A DNA stretch of 45,817 nt from JBMYZL01 sp049610385 (GTDB lineage: Bacteria; Bacteroidota; Bacteroidia; Flavobacteriales_D; Sanyastnellaceae): the NCBI GenBank assembly GCA_049610385.1, contig JBMYZL010000020.1, positions 1 through 45,817 on the forward strand. Direction: 5' to 3'. The position numbers were made by a program, and so were the translations under genes. The notes beneath the pieces are model-generated. The model worked only from the letters and a program-made list of their open reading frames with translations, had not been told where the DNA came from and did not search any database. The stretch's first letter is position 1. Every line of letters starts with the position of its first letter. Below, one piece after another: positions 25,310 to 33,456 of the stretch.

Positions 25310-26257
25310 TTAAATTTTGTCAAGCACATAGGTGATCTGGACCAATGGCAGATATAGGAAGGAGGCAAACATGAGTTTTCGGGCGTCCTTCAATGCCAGG
25401 CTTCGCTGCAGTTGAATCGCGGGAATCAAAAAAATGATGCCTGCAATCAGACTGACCACCAAGGCGCCATTTCCCACCATGGGCTGACCTGTGGGCAAAG
25501 CCCAAGGCAACAGGGATGCGGGGATGCAAAATAAGGTGTACAGCAAGATTTGGTTGGCCGATGCTTTGTTCCTTCCAGAGGGGAAGGGCAGCATTTGGTA
25601 ACCAGCCTTTTGATAATCTTCGTGGGCGAGCCATGCAATGGCCCAAAAATGCGGGAATTGCCACATGAATTGAACAGCAAAAAGCGTCCCGGGTTCAATC
25701 CCAAAATCTCCCGTCGCTGCCACGTACCCTATCATGGGCGGCAATGCACCTGGAAATGCCCCCACGAATACGCTCAGCGAAGTTTTGGCTTTGAGGGGCG
25801 TATAGATGAAAGCATAGCTGATGATGGCCGCCACGCCGAGCCATCCGCTGAGTGGGTTGAGGGAAAACAAACATCCCAGTCCGATGCCAGCAGCCAAGAG
25901 ACTGTATAGCCAAGCTTCATTCAGGGTCATTCGACCTGTGGGCAAGGGGCGGTTGGATGTGCGATCCATCAAGCCGTCGATGCGGTGCTCGATGATTTGA
26001 TTCAACCCATTTGAGGCCCCAGTCAGCATGTAGCCGCCACCGGCCAATATCAACAACGTCAAGAGGTTAATGGCTTCAACGGCCATGAACCACCCCAACG
26101 TGGCGGACAGGACAACGAAGAAGCCCAGTCTCAATTTGAATAAGGTGGCGATGTCTTTGATCCGTTCCGGCACGCTTGAGAGGGAGTTTGAACTCGGCGA
26201 CAAAAGTAGCTCGCCGAGTTGGGTTTGCGGATGTTCAGGGTTACCAATCCCGCTCAT
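25310..26257 (-). CDS. ctaB: Protoheme IX farnesyltransferase (heme O synthase)
   Basis: This UbiA-superfamily membrane prenyltransferase attaches a farnesyl group to heme B, giving heme O for the oxidase. In its 315 residues, the Asp-rich motif is NQIIEHRIDGLMDRTSNRPL near residue 90 and the second conserved region is YTPLKAKTSLSVFVGAFPGALPPMIGY, with FMWQFPHFWAIAWLAHEDY following; all are characteristic of CtaB/CyoE. About nine membrane segments are seen. Its first codons overlap the end of the Wzi-like gene by 17 bases. It heads the oxidase genes in transcription order, although cox1 and cox2 are not here. Confidence 0.95.
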   Translation of the reverse strand: MSGIGNPEHPQTQLGELLLSPSSNSLSSVPERIKDIATLFKLRLGFFVVLSATLGWFMAVEAINLLTLLILAGGGYMLTGASNGLNQIIEHRIDGLMDRTSNRPLPTGRMTLNEAWLYSLLAAGIGLGCLFSLNPLSGWLGVAAIISYAFIYTPLKAKTSLSVFVGAFPGALPPMIGYVAATGDFGIEPGTLFAVQFMWQFPHFWAIAWLAHEDYQKAGYQMLPFPSGRNKASANQILLYTLFCIPASLLPWALPTGQPMVGNGALVVSLIAGIIFLIPAIQLQRSLALKDARKLMFASFLYLPLVQITYVLDKI

Positions 26258-27812
26258 CCCATCCTCGAGAGGCTGTCAAACCGGTTTCAAGCCGCCATTG
26301 TCCATCAGATTGGCTGATGCAACGGACAAAAACACGATGTCCAGGAATCTTGGGAATGTCTCGTTCGATGGAAGTCCAAATCGAAGTTTGCATCTGCAAT
26401 TGCGCACCTTCCACCTTGCCGAGGCCTGTATTGAGCCACTCAATTCCATAATCAGCTGGGCGGGCTCCGTAACCGACCAGAGGATTCCAACCCGTGGTGA
26501 ATTCAGGAGAATTGAATGCGTACCGCTGTGCGCCATCCACCCCTTGTCTTCGATGGACCACCCCCGCTTGAATCCACCATGGACCTTTGACCGACTGCCA
26601 TCGCCCATGACCGCGGAACTCAATGAAATTCGCACCAGCTGGATGAGCCAATGGAGAATTTCCGTGAACCCAGGCGGTGCCAGGCCCAGCATGCCCATAG
26701 GTAAATGGTCGCGCAGCGATGGATTCAAGCAGCCCCATCCATTGGCCATCTTTGGAGTGGGCTTTCGCAGTGATTTGAGCTGCCCATTTGTTTGCCCACC
26801 AGTCCTCATTGGAGCGCAGTTCGCTCAGGACGAACTCATCAAACATCAAAGCCATGGACAGGTCGAAGGGCAAGCGTTGTGATGCCCAACCGCCACCGAT
26901 TCCAACCAAGGCGTTATCTGCCGAACCGAGCATGTATTCTGTTGGACGAAAGGAAACGAAAGGAATGGCGTAAGTCCATTCAAATCGCCGAGCATGCGCA
27001 CTGTCGACATGCAGCCATTTGATGGCCCCGAACAATGACCCATGGAATCCGCGACCCAAGTCGACTTCCACCATTTGGGCGACCATCCATCCAGGGACAC
27101 GGGATTTGTAGCGTCCAGGATCCAGTGGGGAGGAACCTGGTGGGGTCAATGGCGGGGAACCATGTCCCCAGGCATGGGTAAGTCCCAACAGTTGTGTGTA
27201 TTGCACCCGTCCAGCATCGACATGATAGCGCAGGTGAGGCATCGGAGACATTTGGCGATCGAGCCAAATGGATCTCCACCCCCGTCCCCAATGGTGGGGG
27301 TGATGGCCAATTGACAATTCGGAAGACGGCCCCAATTGGCATTTGAACGAAGCCCAAATTCGCAACAGATGCACGGCCTGCCCATCGGGTGTGGTGGCCC
27401 ACCCTGCTCCACCTGCTCCACCGGTTGACCAGGCTTCGTCCCATAAATCGGCAGTGGCGGCCCCTACTCGAAAATGAGAGACCTGGACATCCAAATCCCA
27501 ACGGGCATGTCCTTGTCGCAATTTTTTGGCGTGACGATGGAGGGCAAACCCCGCGGCCCAGCCCGGCCTGGCGATTTGGATGGCCCCGGCTTCGGGAACA
27601 TCACGCCATGCGAGACGGGGTTCAATTCCAGCTTGCCAATGTTCTGGACGAGGAGTCAATGGCAAAGGCCAAATGCTCCCGAAAACCGTTGAATCGGAGC
27701 TTTGTTCCAGTGGCGTATGCCAAATTTCAGTTGAAAAGTCTTGGCCAGCCGCTGGGAACCAACCCAGGAGAATCAAGTACCCAAATACCTTGAAAGACCG
27801 GGCATGAATCAT
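26241..27812 (-). CDS. Wzi/RemB-like outer-membrane beta-barrel protein
   Basis: This 523-residue exported protein (signal peptide YLILLGWFPAAGQ) has beta-barrel character. The segment IGHHPHHWGRGWRSIWLDR followed by SPMPHLRYH (about 168-196) resembles the G-x-G-x-R-S-L-x-L-S-D-x-x-x-P-x-P pattern of the capsule-assembly Wzi / gliding protein RemB group. Such proteins sit in the outer membrane and help attach or handle surface polysaccharide. It is extremely rich in tryptophan (33 by hand count, over 6%). The ATG at 27812 is used; the longer frame begins at TTG. It follows the WecA-like gene by 10 bases and overlaps ctaB by 17, so glycan and oxidase genes are joined in one transcript. Confidence 0.7.
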   Translation of the reverse strand: MIHARSFKVFGYLILLGWFPAAGQDFSTEIWHTPLEQSSDSTVFGSIWPLPLTPRPEHWQAGIEPRLAWRDVPEAGAIQIARPGWAAGFALHRHAKKLRQGHARWDLDVQVSHFRVGAATADLWDEAWSTGGAGGAGWATTPDGQAVHLLRIWASFKCQLGPSSELSIGHHPHHWGRGWRSIWLDRQMSPMPHLRYHVDAGRVQYTQLLGLTHAWGHGSPPLTPPGSSPLDPGRYKSRVPGWMVAQMVEVDLGRGFHGSLFGAIKWLHVDSAHARRFEWTYAIPFVSFRPTEYMLGSADNALVGIGGGWASQRLPFDLSMALMFDEFVLSELRSNEDWWANKWAAQITAKAHSKDGQWMGLLESIAARPFTYGHAGPGTAWVHGNSPLAHPAGANFIEFRGHGRWQSVKGPWWIQAGVVHRRQGVDGAQRYAFNSPEFTTGWNPLVGYGARPADYGIEWLNTGLGKVEGAQLQMQTSIWTSIERDIPKIPGHRVFVRCISQSDGQWRLETGLTASRGWDERDW

Positions 27813-27822
27813 GAACCGCAAA

Positions 27823-29049
27823 TTACGCAGTCGCTTCTTCGGTTCGGACCTTCTTTTTGTTTATGTATTTCGCCCATTTGCTTTTGCGCTCATCTGCTTG
27901 AGGGTCAGCTGAAGTTTCCAATGCATGAGAAATGGCGACTTTCTTCTTGTGCTCTTCCTTGATGACAACTTCATGTCGCATACTGGTGAAGCGCGTCTTT
28001 CGAAGAATTGGAAGGAACACCCCGAAGGCCAAAATCATCTCACCTGCAAACAAGGTCGTCGCATTTGTTTCCGGCAGCCAACTGCAGACAATGAATGGAA
28101 TGGCCATGAAAGTCAAAGCAAAAGCATACAAGATCAACGATGTTGAAGCATGCCCTTTGCCATTCATCATAATGCGGTGATGGAGGTGATTGCGGTCAGG
28201 AGAAAATGGCGATTTCCCGCGGGACGCCCTCAGGGTGAATACCCGCAAGGTATCGACGAGTGGATAAGCCAAGATGCTCATGGCGAACAGAGGCGTGGAG
28301 ATGCCCTGAAGGGCAACGGGGATTTCTGTGGCATTTGTATGCATGACTTCCGTGGCCATGCAATAAGTCACCAACCCCAACACCAGAGATCCGCAGTCGC
28401 CCATGAAAATTTTGGCCGGATGAAAATTGTAGACCAGAAAGCCGACCAAACTGCCCGCCATGGCCAAGGCCATGATGGCACCTATGATGTTCCCACATGT
28501 GATCAACCAGGCCGAAAATGCCAACATCATCAAGGTTCCGATTCCGCCTGCCAATCCGTCGATGCCATCAATCAAATTGACGGCATTCACCACTACGATG
28601 TATACAAAAAGCGAAAACGGGTAACTCAACCACAAGGGGATGTCACCGATTCCAAACAATCCGCTGAACGCATCGATGCGGAAACCTCCCCAATGAACCA
28701 ACAGCACCCCGAGGACGAGGTGTGCCAACAATTTTTTGGCAGGGCTTAGTCCGAACAAGTCATCCTTGAGCCCGACAAAAAACAAGGCAATGCCCGCGAC
28801 CAGCATGTAGAACCATTTTAGGTCGAAGATCTCACTCTTGGCAACAGGAATCCAAAACATGGTGACCAACAGGAAGGACAGAAAAACCATCACCCCGCCA
28901 ATGGTCGGCACACTCCGTTTGTGAAGTTTGCGGGAATCTCCAGGCGCATCGACCAGCCGCTTCATCTGGGCAACTCGAATCAGCGTGGGCATGGACAATG
29001 CCACGATAGCAAAGGCAGACATAAAAACGAAGAAGTACAGCCCGTCCAT
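27823..29049 (-). CDS. MraY/WecA-family undecaprenyl-phosphate sugar-1-phosphate transferase
   Basis: This polytopic enzyme of 408 residues would load a sugar-1-phosphate, commonly GlcNAc, onto undecaprenyl phosphate to start a surface glycan. It has about ten membrane helices. Catalytic signatures are LKDDLFGLSP (Asp96-Asp97), NAVNLIDGIDGLAGG (155-169), FMGDCGS (215-221) and the C-terminal-side DRNHLHH (285-291), the last distinguishing WecA/TagO types from MraY. The tail after residue 360 is charged and cytoplasmic. An AT-rich perfect palindrome overlaps its start codon. The GDP-fucose and Wzi-like neighbours support a role in surface polysaccharide synthesis. Confidence 0.92.
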   Translation of the reverse strand: MDGLYFFVFMSAFAIVALSMPTLIRVAQMKRLVDAPGDSRKLHKRSVPTIGGVMVFLSFLLVTMFWIPVAKSEIFDLKWFYMLVAGIALFFVGLKDDLFGLSPAKKLLAHLVLGVLLVHWGGFRIDAFSGLFGIGDIPLWLSYPFSLFVYIVVVNAVNLIDGIDGLAGGIGTLMMLAFSAWLITCGNIIGAIMALAMAGSLVGFLVYNFHPAKIFMGDCGSLVLGLVTYCMATEVMHTNATEIPVALQGISTPLFAMSILAYPLVDTLRVFTLRASRGKSPFSPDRNHLHHRIMMNGKGHASTSLILYAFALTFMAIPFIVCSWLPETNATTLFAGEMILAFGVFLPILRKTRFTSMRHEVVIKEEHKKKVAISHALETSADPQADERKSKWAKYINKKKVRTEEATA

Positions 29050-29068
29050 TTAATTTATAAAATTAAAT
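29048..29068 (-). promoter_or_regulatory. AT-rich palindrome at the start codon of the WecA-like gene
   Basis: ATTTAATTT (29048-29056) and AAATTAAAT (29060-29068) are perfect inverted repeats around ATA; the first two bases of the start codon fall in one arm. It could be an operator or an RNA hairpin that hides the start. Further upstream the minus strand has ATTGTTTG (two bases off TAnnTTTG), a weak promoter candidate. Confidence 0.4.
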
Positions 29069-29150
29069 CAAGGCAAGCCCTCGGACAAACAATCGAAGTG
29101 ATTATGTTTTCAACAAGAGCGTTGCATCTATAAACATTCGGTAAAATCTG

Positions 29151-30509
29151 TCAGCTTTGTTTCATACATCGGCTGGGTGACAACCAAACCACACCTAGTT
29201 GGTAAACTTGAATTTGAGGCTTCAGCCAGGAAGTTGAGGTGATCTTGATATGGACAGGCCATTGTTTCCACAATTGAATTTGATATTGTCCAAAAATGAC
29301 ATCTGAGTAGTCATTGCGTTCCACGCTCAGGGAAACATTTGAGCGGATTTGAGGCCAATTTTGAGACAAGTAGAGGGAAGTGGCACGCGTCCAAAGCAAT
29401 CCCATGGGCAATCCAGCATGGGTCAATAGACTGTTTGCGTGGGGTGCAGTTGCGCGCAATTCAACGTCTCCGGCCTGTCTTGCGTGTTCGAGCCGCAAAT
29501 GGCCATTCAGCCATTCTGCGCCTGCTACACCCAAGAGTCGACATGTGATCGGGTCAAAGGGGGCACCATTCCATTGCCGTGCAGACTCCCAAATCCCTTC
29601 GGCCCCAAACCAAAACGAATGGATTTGCCACGATGCACTTAGTCCTCCCCACCATGCGGAAGCAGGGTCAGTCCAAACCGATTGCAAACGATCTCGACCG
29701 GCCAGCCGGGTGTGCCCTGCGACGAAACCCCAATGTCGGTGTGCTTCGGACCGACGTTCATGGCCTGCGATCCAACTTTGCGTCCATTCAAAAAGGGATT
29801 CGGAGGTTGCACTCAAAGGTCCCCGTTGGTCCAAAACCCATTTGGTCGTTTCGAACCAAGTCAATGCAGAGGGTGTTCCATCATGCGTTGTCCTCTGGTG
29901 GGCTAAACGAAGACGAGGAGCCGGAGCTTGGGTGTCCGGAGAACCCAAAACACCATGTTGTGTTCCTTCCACGCCCCAGCTCCATCGGTTGACGGTAAGG
30001 TCCAGGCTCCACCCTGCCAAAGGCCCCATGGATTGGGCCTCCCAATGGAGCCCCCCCTCGGCGCGAGCAACGTCAATGTACAGGCTGTCGAGGGTGTTCC
30101 AATCGCCGTCAGATCGTCCCGTTTTGGCCCGCCCCCATCCAGGCAGGGAACCGCTGGTCTGGCACCACCAAGCATCTTGTCCCACCCGAATCGATTGATG
30201 TTCTTCAAGAGAACCCCAAGCGGACCACTGGTCGTCCCATCGGGCCGTGAAGGTGGCCCCACGGACATTTCTCCAAACACGATGAGGACCAGGAACGGTT
30301 GGCCCCCAGGCCAAGTCCAGCAAGGGGTCCACGAAAACCATGGCCCTGTCCGAGGAAAAATCAAACAAGTGGCGCGTTGAATCCACCTCTCCGTTTGAGG
30401 CGCCTGCGGCCAGAGGCCACAATAAGCAACCCCAAACCCAAAGGTTCCAAGCCTCAAAAGGAATCTCTAACTTCTGCGTAAACCTGCTCAATTCCTTTTC
30501 GAAGTTCAA
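29151..30509 (-). CDS. Tryptophan-rich exported protein, probably outer-membrane barrel
   Basis: This is a protein of about 452 residues with no confident family match. It carries a signal-like segment (NLWVWGCLLWPLAAGAS) and alternating hydrophobic/polar strands ending in VYQLGVVWLSP. It contains 36 tryptophans by hand count (8%). The stretch FVDPLLDLAWGPTVPG followed by VWRNVRGATFTARW recalls the start of Wzi/RemB-like proteins, so it may be a distant relative of the gene at 26241. No ATG is available before the signal segment: the frame opens at TTG 30509, inside the 3' end of fcl. The position between fcl and the WecA-like gene supports a glycan or surface role. Function unknown. Confidence 0.6.
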   Translation of the reverse strand: MNFEKELSRFTQKLEIPFEAWNLWVWGCLLWPLAAGASNGEVDSTRHLFDFSSDRAMVFVDPLLDLAWGPTVPGPHRVWRNVRGATFTARWDDQWSAWGSLEEHQSIRVGQDAWWCQTSGSLPGWGRAKTGRSDGDWNTLDSLYIDVARAEGGLHWEAQSMGPLAGWSLDLTVNRWSWGVEGTQHGVLGSPDTQAPAPRLRLAHQRTTHDGTPSALTWFETTKWVLDQRGPLSATSESLFEWTQSWIAGHERRSEAHRHWGFVAGHTRLAGRDRLQSVWTDPASAWWGGLSASWQIHSFWFGAEGIWESARQWNGAPFDPITCRLLGVAGAEWLNGHLRLEHARQAGDVELRATAPHANSLLTHAGLPMGLLWTRATSLYLSQNWPQIRSNVSLSVERNDYSDVIFGQYQIQLWKQWPVHIKITSTSWLKPQIQVYQLGVVWLSPSRCMKQS

Positions 30510-31380
30510 TGGATGCTTCCCAACCCATGTTCTGGATTCGACTCACATCCAGCAATTTACGGGGTGTTCCATCGGGTTTTGTAACATCCCATTCCAAGTG
30601 CCCCTCGAATCCGACAACATCACAGATCATTTCAGCCAGTTCCTTGATGCTGAGGTCTGTTCCGGTTCCAATGTTGACCCATTCCTCGCCATCATGATGC
30701 CACATGAGATGGAGGCAAGCCGCTGCCAGATCATCGACATGCAGAAACTCCCGTCTTGGGGATCCGCTGCCCCAAACCGGTACAGAGGCATGTCCGTTCA
30801 CTTTGGCGTTGTGCGCTTTGCGCAACAATGCCGGCAGGACGTGGCTGTTTTGCAGGTCATAATTGTCCCCAGGACCGTAAAGATTCGTGGGCATACCCGA
30901 GATGAAATTACATCCATACTGGTTGCGGTAGGTTTCGCAGAGTTTGATTCCGGCGATTTTGGCGATGGCGTATGGCTCGTTTGTGGGTTCGAGAGGTCCC
31001 GTCAGGAGGTAATCCTCTTTCAGGGGCTGGGGAGCCATCTTGGGGTAGATGCAGCTGGAACCCAAGAAAAGGAGTTTTTCAACGCCAAACTTGTGCGCGG
31101 CATGAATCACATTGGCTTCCATCATGAGGTTGTCATAAAGGAACTCCGCTCGCAAGGTGTTGTTGGCGTGAATGCCACCTACTTTGGCCGCGGCCAGCAG
31201 CACATAGGTGGGTTTTGTGGTCGCAAAAAAAGCTTCAACTGCAGCTTGATTTCTCAAGTCCAATTCTTGGCTTGTCTGCGTCAATATGTTGTGATGGCCA
31301 GCTTTTTTCAAGGCCCGAACCACTGCTGAACCCACCATTCCGCGATGGCCTGCCACAAAAAAGGGCGCCTCCAGTTTCAT
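30454..31380 (-). CDS. fcl: GDP-L-fucose synthase
   Basis: Fcl epimerises and reduces GDP-4-keto-6-deoxymannose to GDP-L-fucose, the step after Gmd. It is a 308-residue extended SDR enzyme with NADP loop GHRGMVGS (11-18), substrate segment GSSCIYPKMAPQPL (107-120) and catalytic Tyr137-x3-Lys141 in PYAIAK. The PTNLYGPGDNYD and RREFLHVDDLA motifs are typical. The ATG at 31380 (MKLEAPFFVAGHRG) is used; the frame stays open upstream by chance across the ABC permease gene. The next gene overlaps its end by 56 bases if started at TTG. Confidence 0.95.
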   Translation of the reverse strand: MKLEAPFFVAGHRGMVGSAVVRALKKAGHHNILTQTSQELDLRNQAAVEAFFATTKPTYVLLAAAKVGGIHANNTLRAEFLYDNLMMEANVIHAAHKFGVEKLLFLGSSCIYPKMAPQPLKEDYLLTGPLEPTNEPYAIAKIAGIKLCETYRNQYGCNFISGMPTNLYGPGDNYDLQNSHVLPALLRKAHNAKVNGHASVPVWGSGSPRREFLHVDDLAAACLHLMWHHDGEEWVNIGTGTDLSIKELAEMICDVVGFEGHLEWDVTKPDGTPRKLLDVSRIQNMGWEASIELRKGIEQVYAEVRDSF

Positions 31381-31427
31381 GTTGCGAAAGTAATTGGTTT
31401 TGAAAAAGCAATTGGATTCATTTGGGT

Positions 31428-32303
31428 TCAATTGGCATCCAAAACCGCACGCAAACCATCCCCCAAATATGTGAACGCCAGCACCACAGAGATGATCAAC
31501 AATCCGGGTGCCAAGGCCAAATGCGCGTGGTCTCCCGTGATCAAATGGCAATGTGCTTGGACAATGTTGCCCCAACTCGGCGCGGGCATTTGTGCCCCTA
31601 CACCCAGAAAACTCAATCCAGCTTCCACCAGTATGGCCGTGGCAAAGTTGGAGGCGGACAAGACCAAAATGGGACCGATGGCACTGGGCAAGATGTGTCG
31701 CGACAAGATGATGGGGCTGCTGAGGCCCAGGCCCCTCGCGGCTTCGATGTAGGGTTCCTCCTTGATGGAAAGCACAACACCTCGCACCACACGCGCCACA
31801 TCGACCCACATCGTCAGTCCGATGGCGATGAAGATTTGGACCAATCCTTTGCCAAAAGCCAAGGCAATGGCCAGCACCATCAGCAAGGTAGGCAAGGTCC
31901 AGACCACTTGAATCACCCAACGGATGATGGCATCTGGCCACCCTCCATGGTATCCAGCGTAGGCGCCCAAGGGCACTCCAATGAGTAACGAAATGAGCAC
32001 CGCCATGGCCCCAACCCCCAAGCTGATGCCACTTCCAGCCATCAGGCGAGACAGGAAATCTCGCCCGAAGCGATCCGTACCTAACACAAAGGACTTATGC
32101 CCCCCACCCTCGGAGTCGTCCACCTCAGCTCCAGGTGGCAGGAGGGCCCAAGAAAGGTTTTGGTCATTCGCATGAGGTGTGGGATCCGGCCGCAACAAAG
32201 GTCCGGCGAGGGCCACAAATGACAAGAGAGCAATCCAGCAACCGCCGACGAGGGCTGCGCGTTGTTGTTTGAATCCCGCCCAGAAGTTATGCGGTTCTGT
32301 CAT
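31428..32303 (-). CDS. ABC transporter permease, DppC/OppC-like
   Basis: This inner-membrane permease of peptide/nickel-type ABC importers has 291 residues. Features are an N-terminal span (AALVGGCWIALLSFVALAG), the periplasmic HKSFVLGTDRFGRDFLSRLMAGSGISL motif characteristic of DppC, five further helices and the EAA loop EPYIEAARGLGLSSPIILSRHILPSAIGPILV that contacts the ATPase. Partner DppB-type permease, ATPase and binding protein are not in the window, so it is an orphan here. The ATG at 32303 is preferred to GTG 32324, which would overlap the preceding gene. TAAATTCG lies five bases before the ATG and includes the previous gene's stop codon. Confidence 0.9.
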   Translation of the reverse strand: MTEPHNFWAGFKQQRAALVGGCWIALLSFVALAGPLLRPDPTPHANDQNLSWALLPPGAEVDDSEGGGHKSFVLGTDRFGRDFLSRLMAGSGISLGVGAMAVLISLLIGVPLGAYAGYHGGWPDAIIRWVIQVVWTLPTLLMVLAIALAFGKGLVQIFIAIGLTMWVDVARVVRGVVLSIKEEPYIEAARGLGLSSPIILSRHILPSAIGPILVLSASNFATAILVEAGLSFLGVGAQMPAPSWGNIVQAHCHLITGDHAHLALAPGLLIISVVLAFTYLGDGLRAVLDAN

Positions 32304-32308
32304 GCTTG

Positions 32309-32316
32309 CGAATTTA
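32309..32316 (-). promoter_or_regulatory. Possible short-leader -7 element before the ABC permease
   Basis: The minus strand reads TAAATTCGCAAGCATG, almost the same block as before the ABC exporter at 12360 (TAAATTCGCAGCCATG). It is one base from TAnnTTTG. Its TAA is also the stop codon of the glycosyltransferase gene. Confidence 0.3.
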
Positions 32317-33456
32317 GCGTTCACGTGCCGGATTCAGGGGGCGATTTTTCCAGTGGATTTGGCGTGGAAACCCCCATGCCAAAACCACACTCGACAGCAC
32401 CAAAATGGGGTACAACAGACTGAAGACTAACCAATCCAAGGCGCGCCATCTCGTTTGCATAATTCGACGAGTGAGCCATCCGTCGCATGCCACTTTCAGC
32501 ACCAGGATGGGCCAGGCCATTGACAGACTTGCCACGCCGAGGATCATCCACAAGTTCATGGTGACGATGACCAAAGCCGTGTATTGAGCGGCCCGATTGG
32601 GGTAGCGATTGGATTTTCGCCCCCAGCGGGCTCGCTGCTGAATCAGGTCGAAACCGTTGGGAGTGGGGTCGACTTTGACCCGGGTCTCAAGGGCATGATT
32701 CCAGCGAACTGTTTGGCCGATTTGGGCCAAATGTTGGGCCAAAAAAACATCGTCACCAGAAGCGACATCAGCCATCAGATTGGCGGATGCCCAGATGTCC
32801 CTGCGCACAAGGAGATTGGCCCCACTGGCGTTGGCAGGTTGGCCCCGATGGATGGTCGAGGCGGCCCAAGCCATCATGACGGAAAACTCCAACCGCTCCA
32901 CCGCGCCGCGCCAGCTGCCTCCAGATTCGATTTGAACTTCTCCAATGAAGAGGGCAGTTTCTGGATGTTGTCGAAGGATTTGGTGCCAACCGGCCATCCA
33001 ATGGGCATCCACACGGGCATCCGCGTCCGTCAGCAGCACATGGGTGATGGATTCGGGCATGGCCTGCATGCCGGTGAGCAAAGCAGCTTTCTTCCCCGTG
33101 GATTCCCCGGCGCTCATGGCGACCACGGACAACCCGCGTGGTTTTTGAAGTGCCGCCCACTGACGGATCACTTTCAAGGTGTCGTCCTCGCTGTGATCGT
33201 CTACGAACCAAATGTCTCGGATTTTCAGCGAGTCCTGGCGTGACAGACCTTCCAACAGGGGCTGAATGCGTTGGGCCTCATTTCGACAAGCCACCAGCAA
33301 GCCCAACCGAAAGTCCTGCTCAGGGTTTGCTTGTCCAGAAAGTGTCTTTGCGGGTTTCCAGTCTCGACCCCAATGCCAGATCAGACGGGCATATGCCACC
33401 ATCGCGATGCATCCGACACCTAAAATCCAATGGCCTGGGACACCTTCAATCCACAT
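32314..33456 (-). CDS. Family 2 glycosyltransferase, membrane-associated
   Basis: This 380-residue inverting GT-A glycosyltransferase has an N-terminal membrane segment (ILGVGCIAMVAYARLIW) and a catalytic domain with VACRNEAQRIQPLLE, Asp86-Asp87 (VDDHSEDDT), the metal site TDADA (143-147), GDD (234-236) and QQRARW (273-278, the Q-x2-RW motif of processive-type enzymes). C-terminal helices lie at about 290-370. It resembles enzymes that glycosylate lipid carriers or make polymers. It overlaps the flippase-like gene by 11 bases, suggesting that both act on the same lipid-linked sugar. Donor and acceptor are unknown. Confidence 0.92.
   Translation of the reverse strand: MWIEGVPGHWILGVGCIAMVAYARLIWHWGRDWKPAKTLSGQANPEQDFRLGLLVACRNEAQRIQPLLEGLSRQDSLKIRDIWFVDDHSEDDTLKVIRQWAALQKPRGLSVVAMSAGESTGKKAALLTGMQAMPESITHVLLTDADARVDAHWMAGWHQILRQHPETALFIGEVQIESGGSWRGAVERLEFSVMMAWAASTIHRGQPANASGANLLVRRDIWASANLMADVASGDDVFLAQHLAQIGQTVRWNHALETRVKVDPTPNGFDLIQQRARWGRKSNRYPNRAAQYTALVIVTMNLWMILGVASLSMAWPILVLKVACDGWLTRRIMQTRWRALDWLVFSLLYPILVLSSVVLAWGFPRQIHWKNRPLNPARER

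Noticed and set aside
26241..26257. Frameshift or fusion between the Wzi-like gene and ctaB
   Set aside because: A 17-base overlap between consecutive same-strand genes is ordinary, and both proteins have complete ends.
31381..31941. N-terminal extension of GDP-fucose synthase to 495 residues
   Set aside because: The extra codons overlap the ABC permease gene on the same strand in another frame; Fcl starts normally at 31380.
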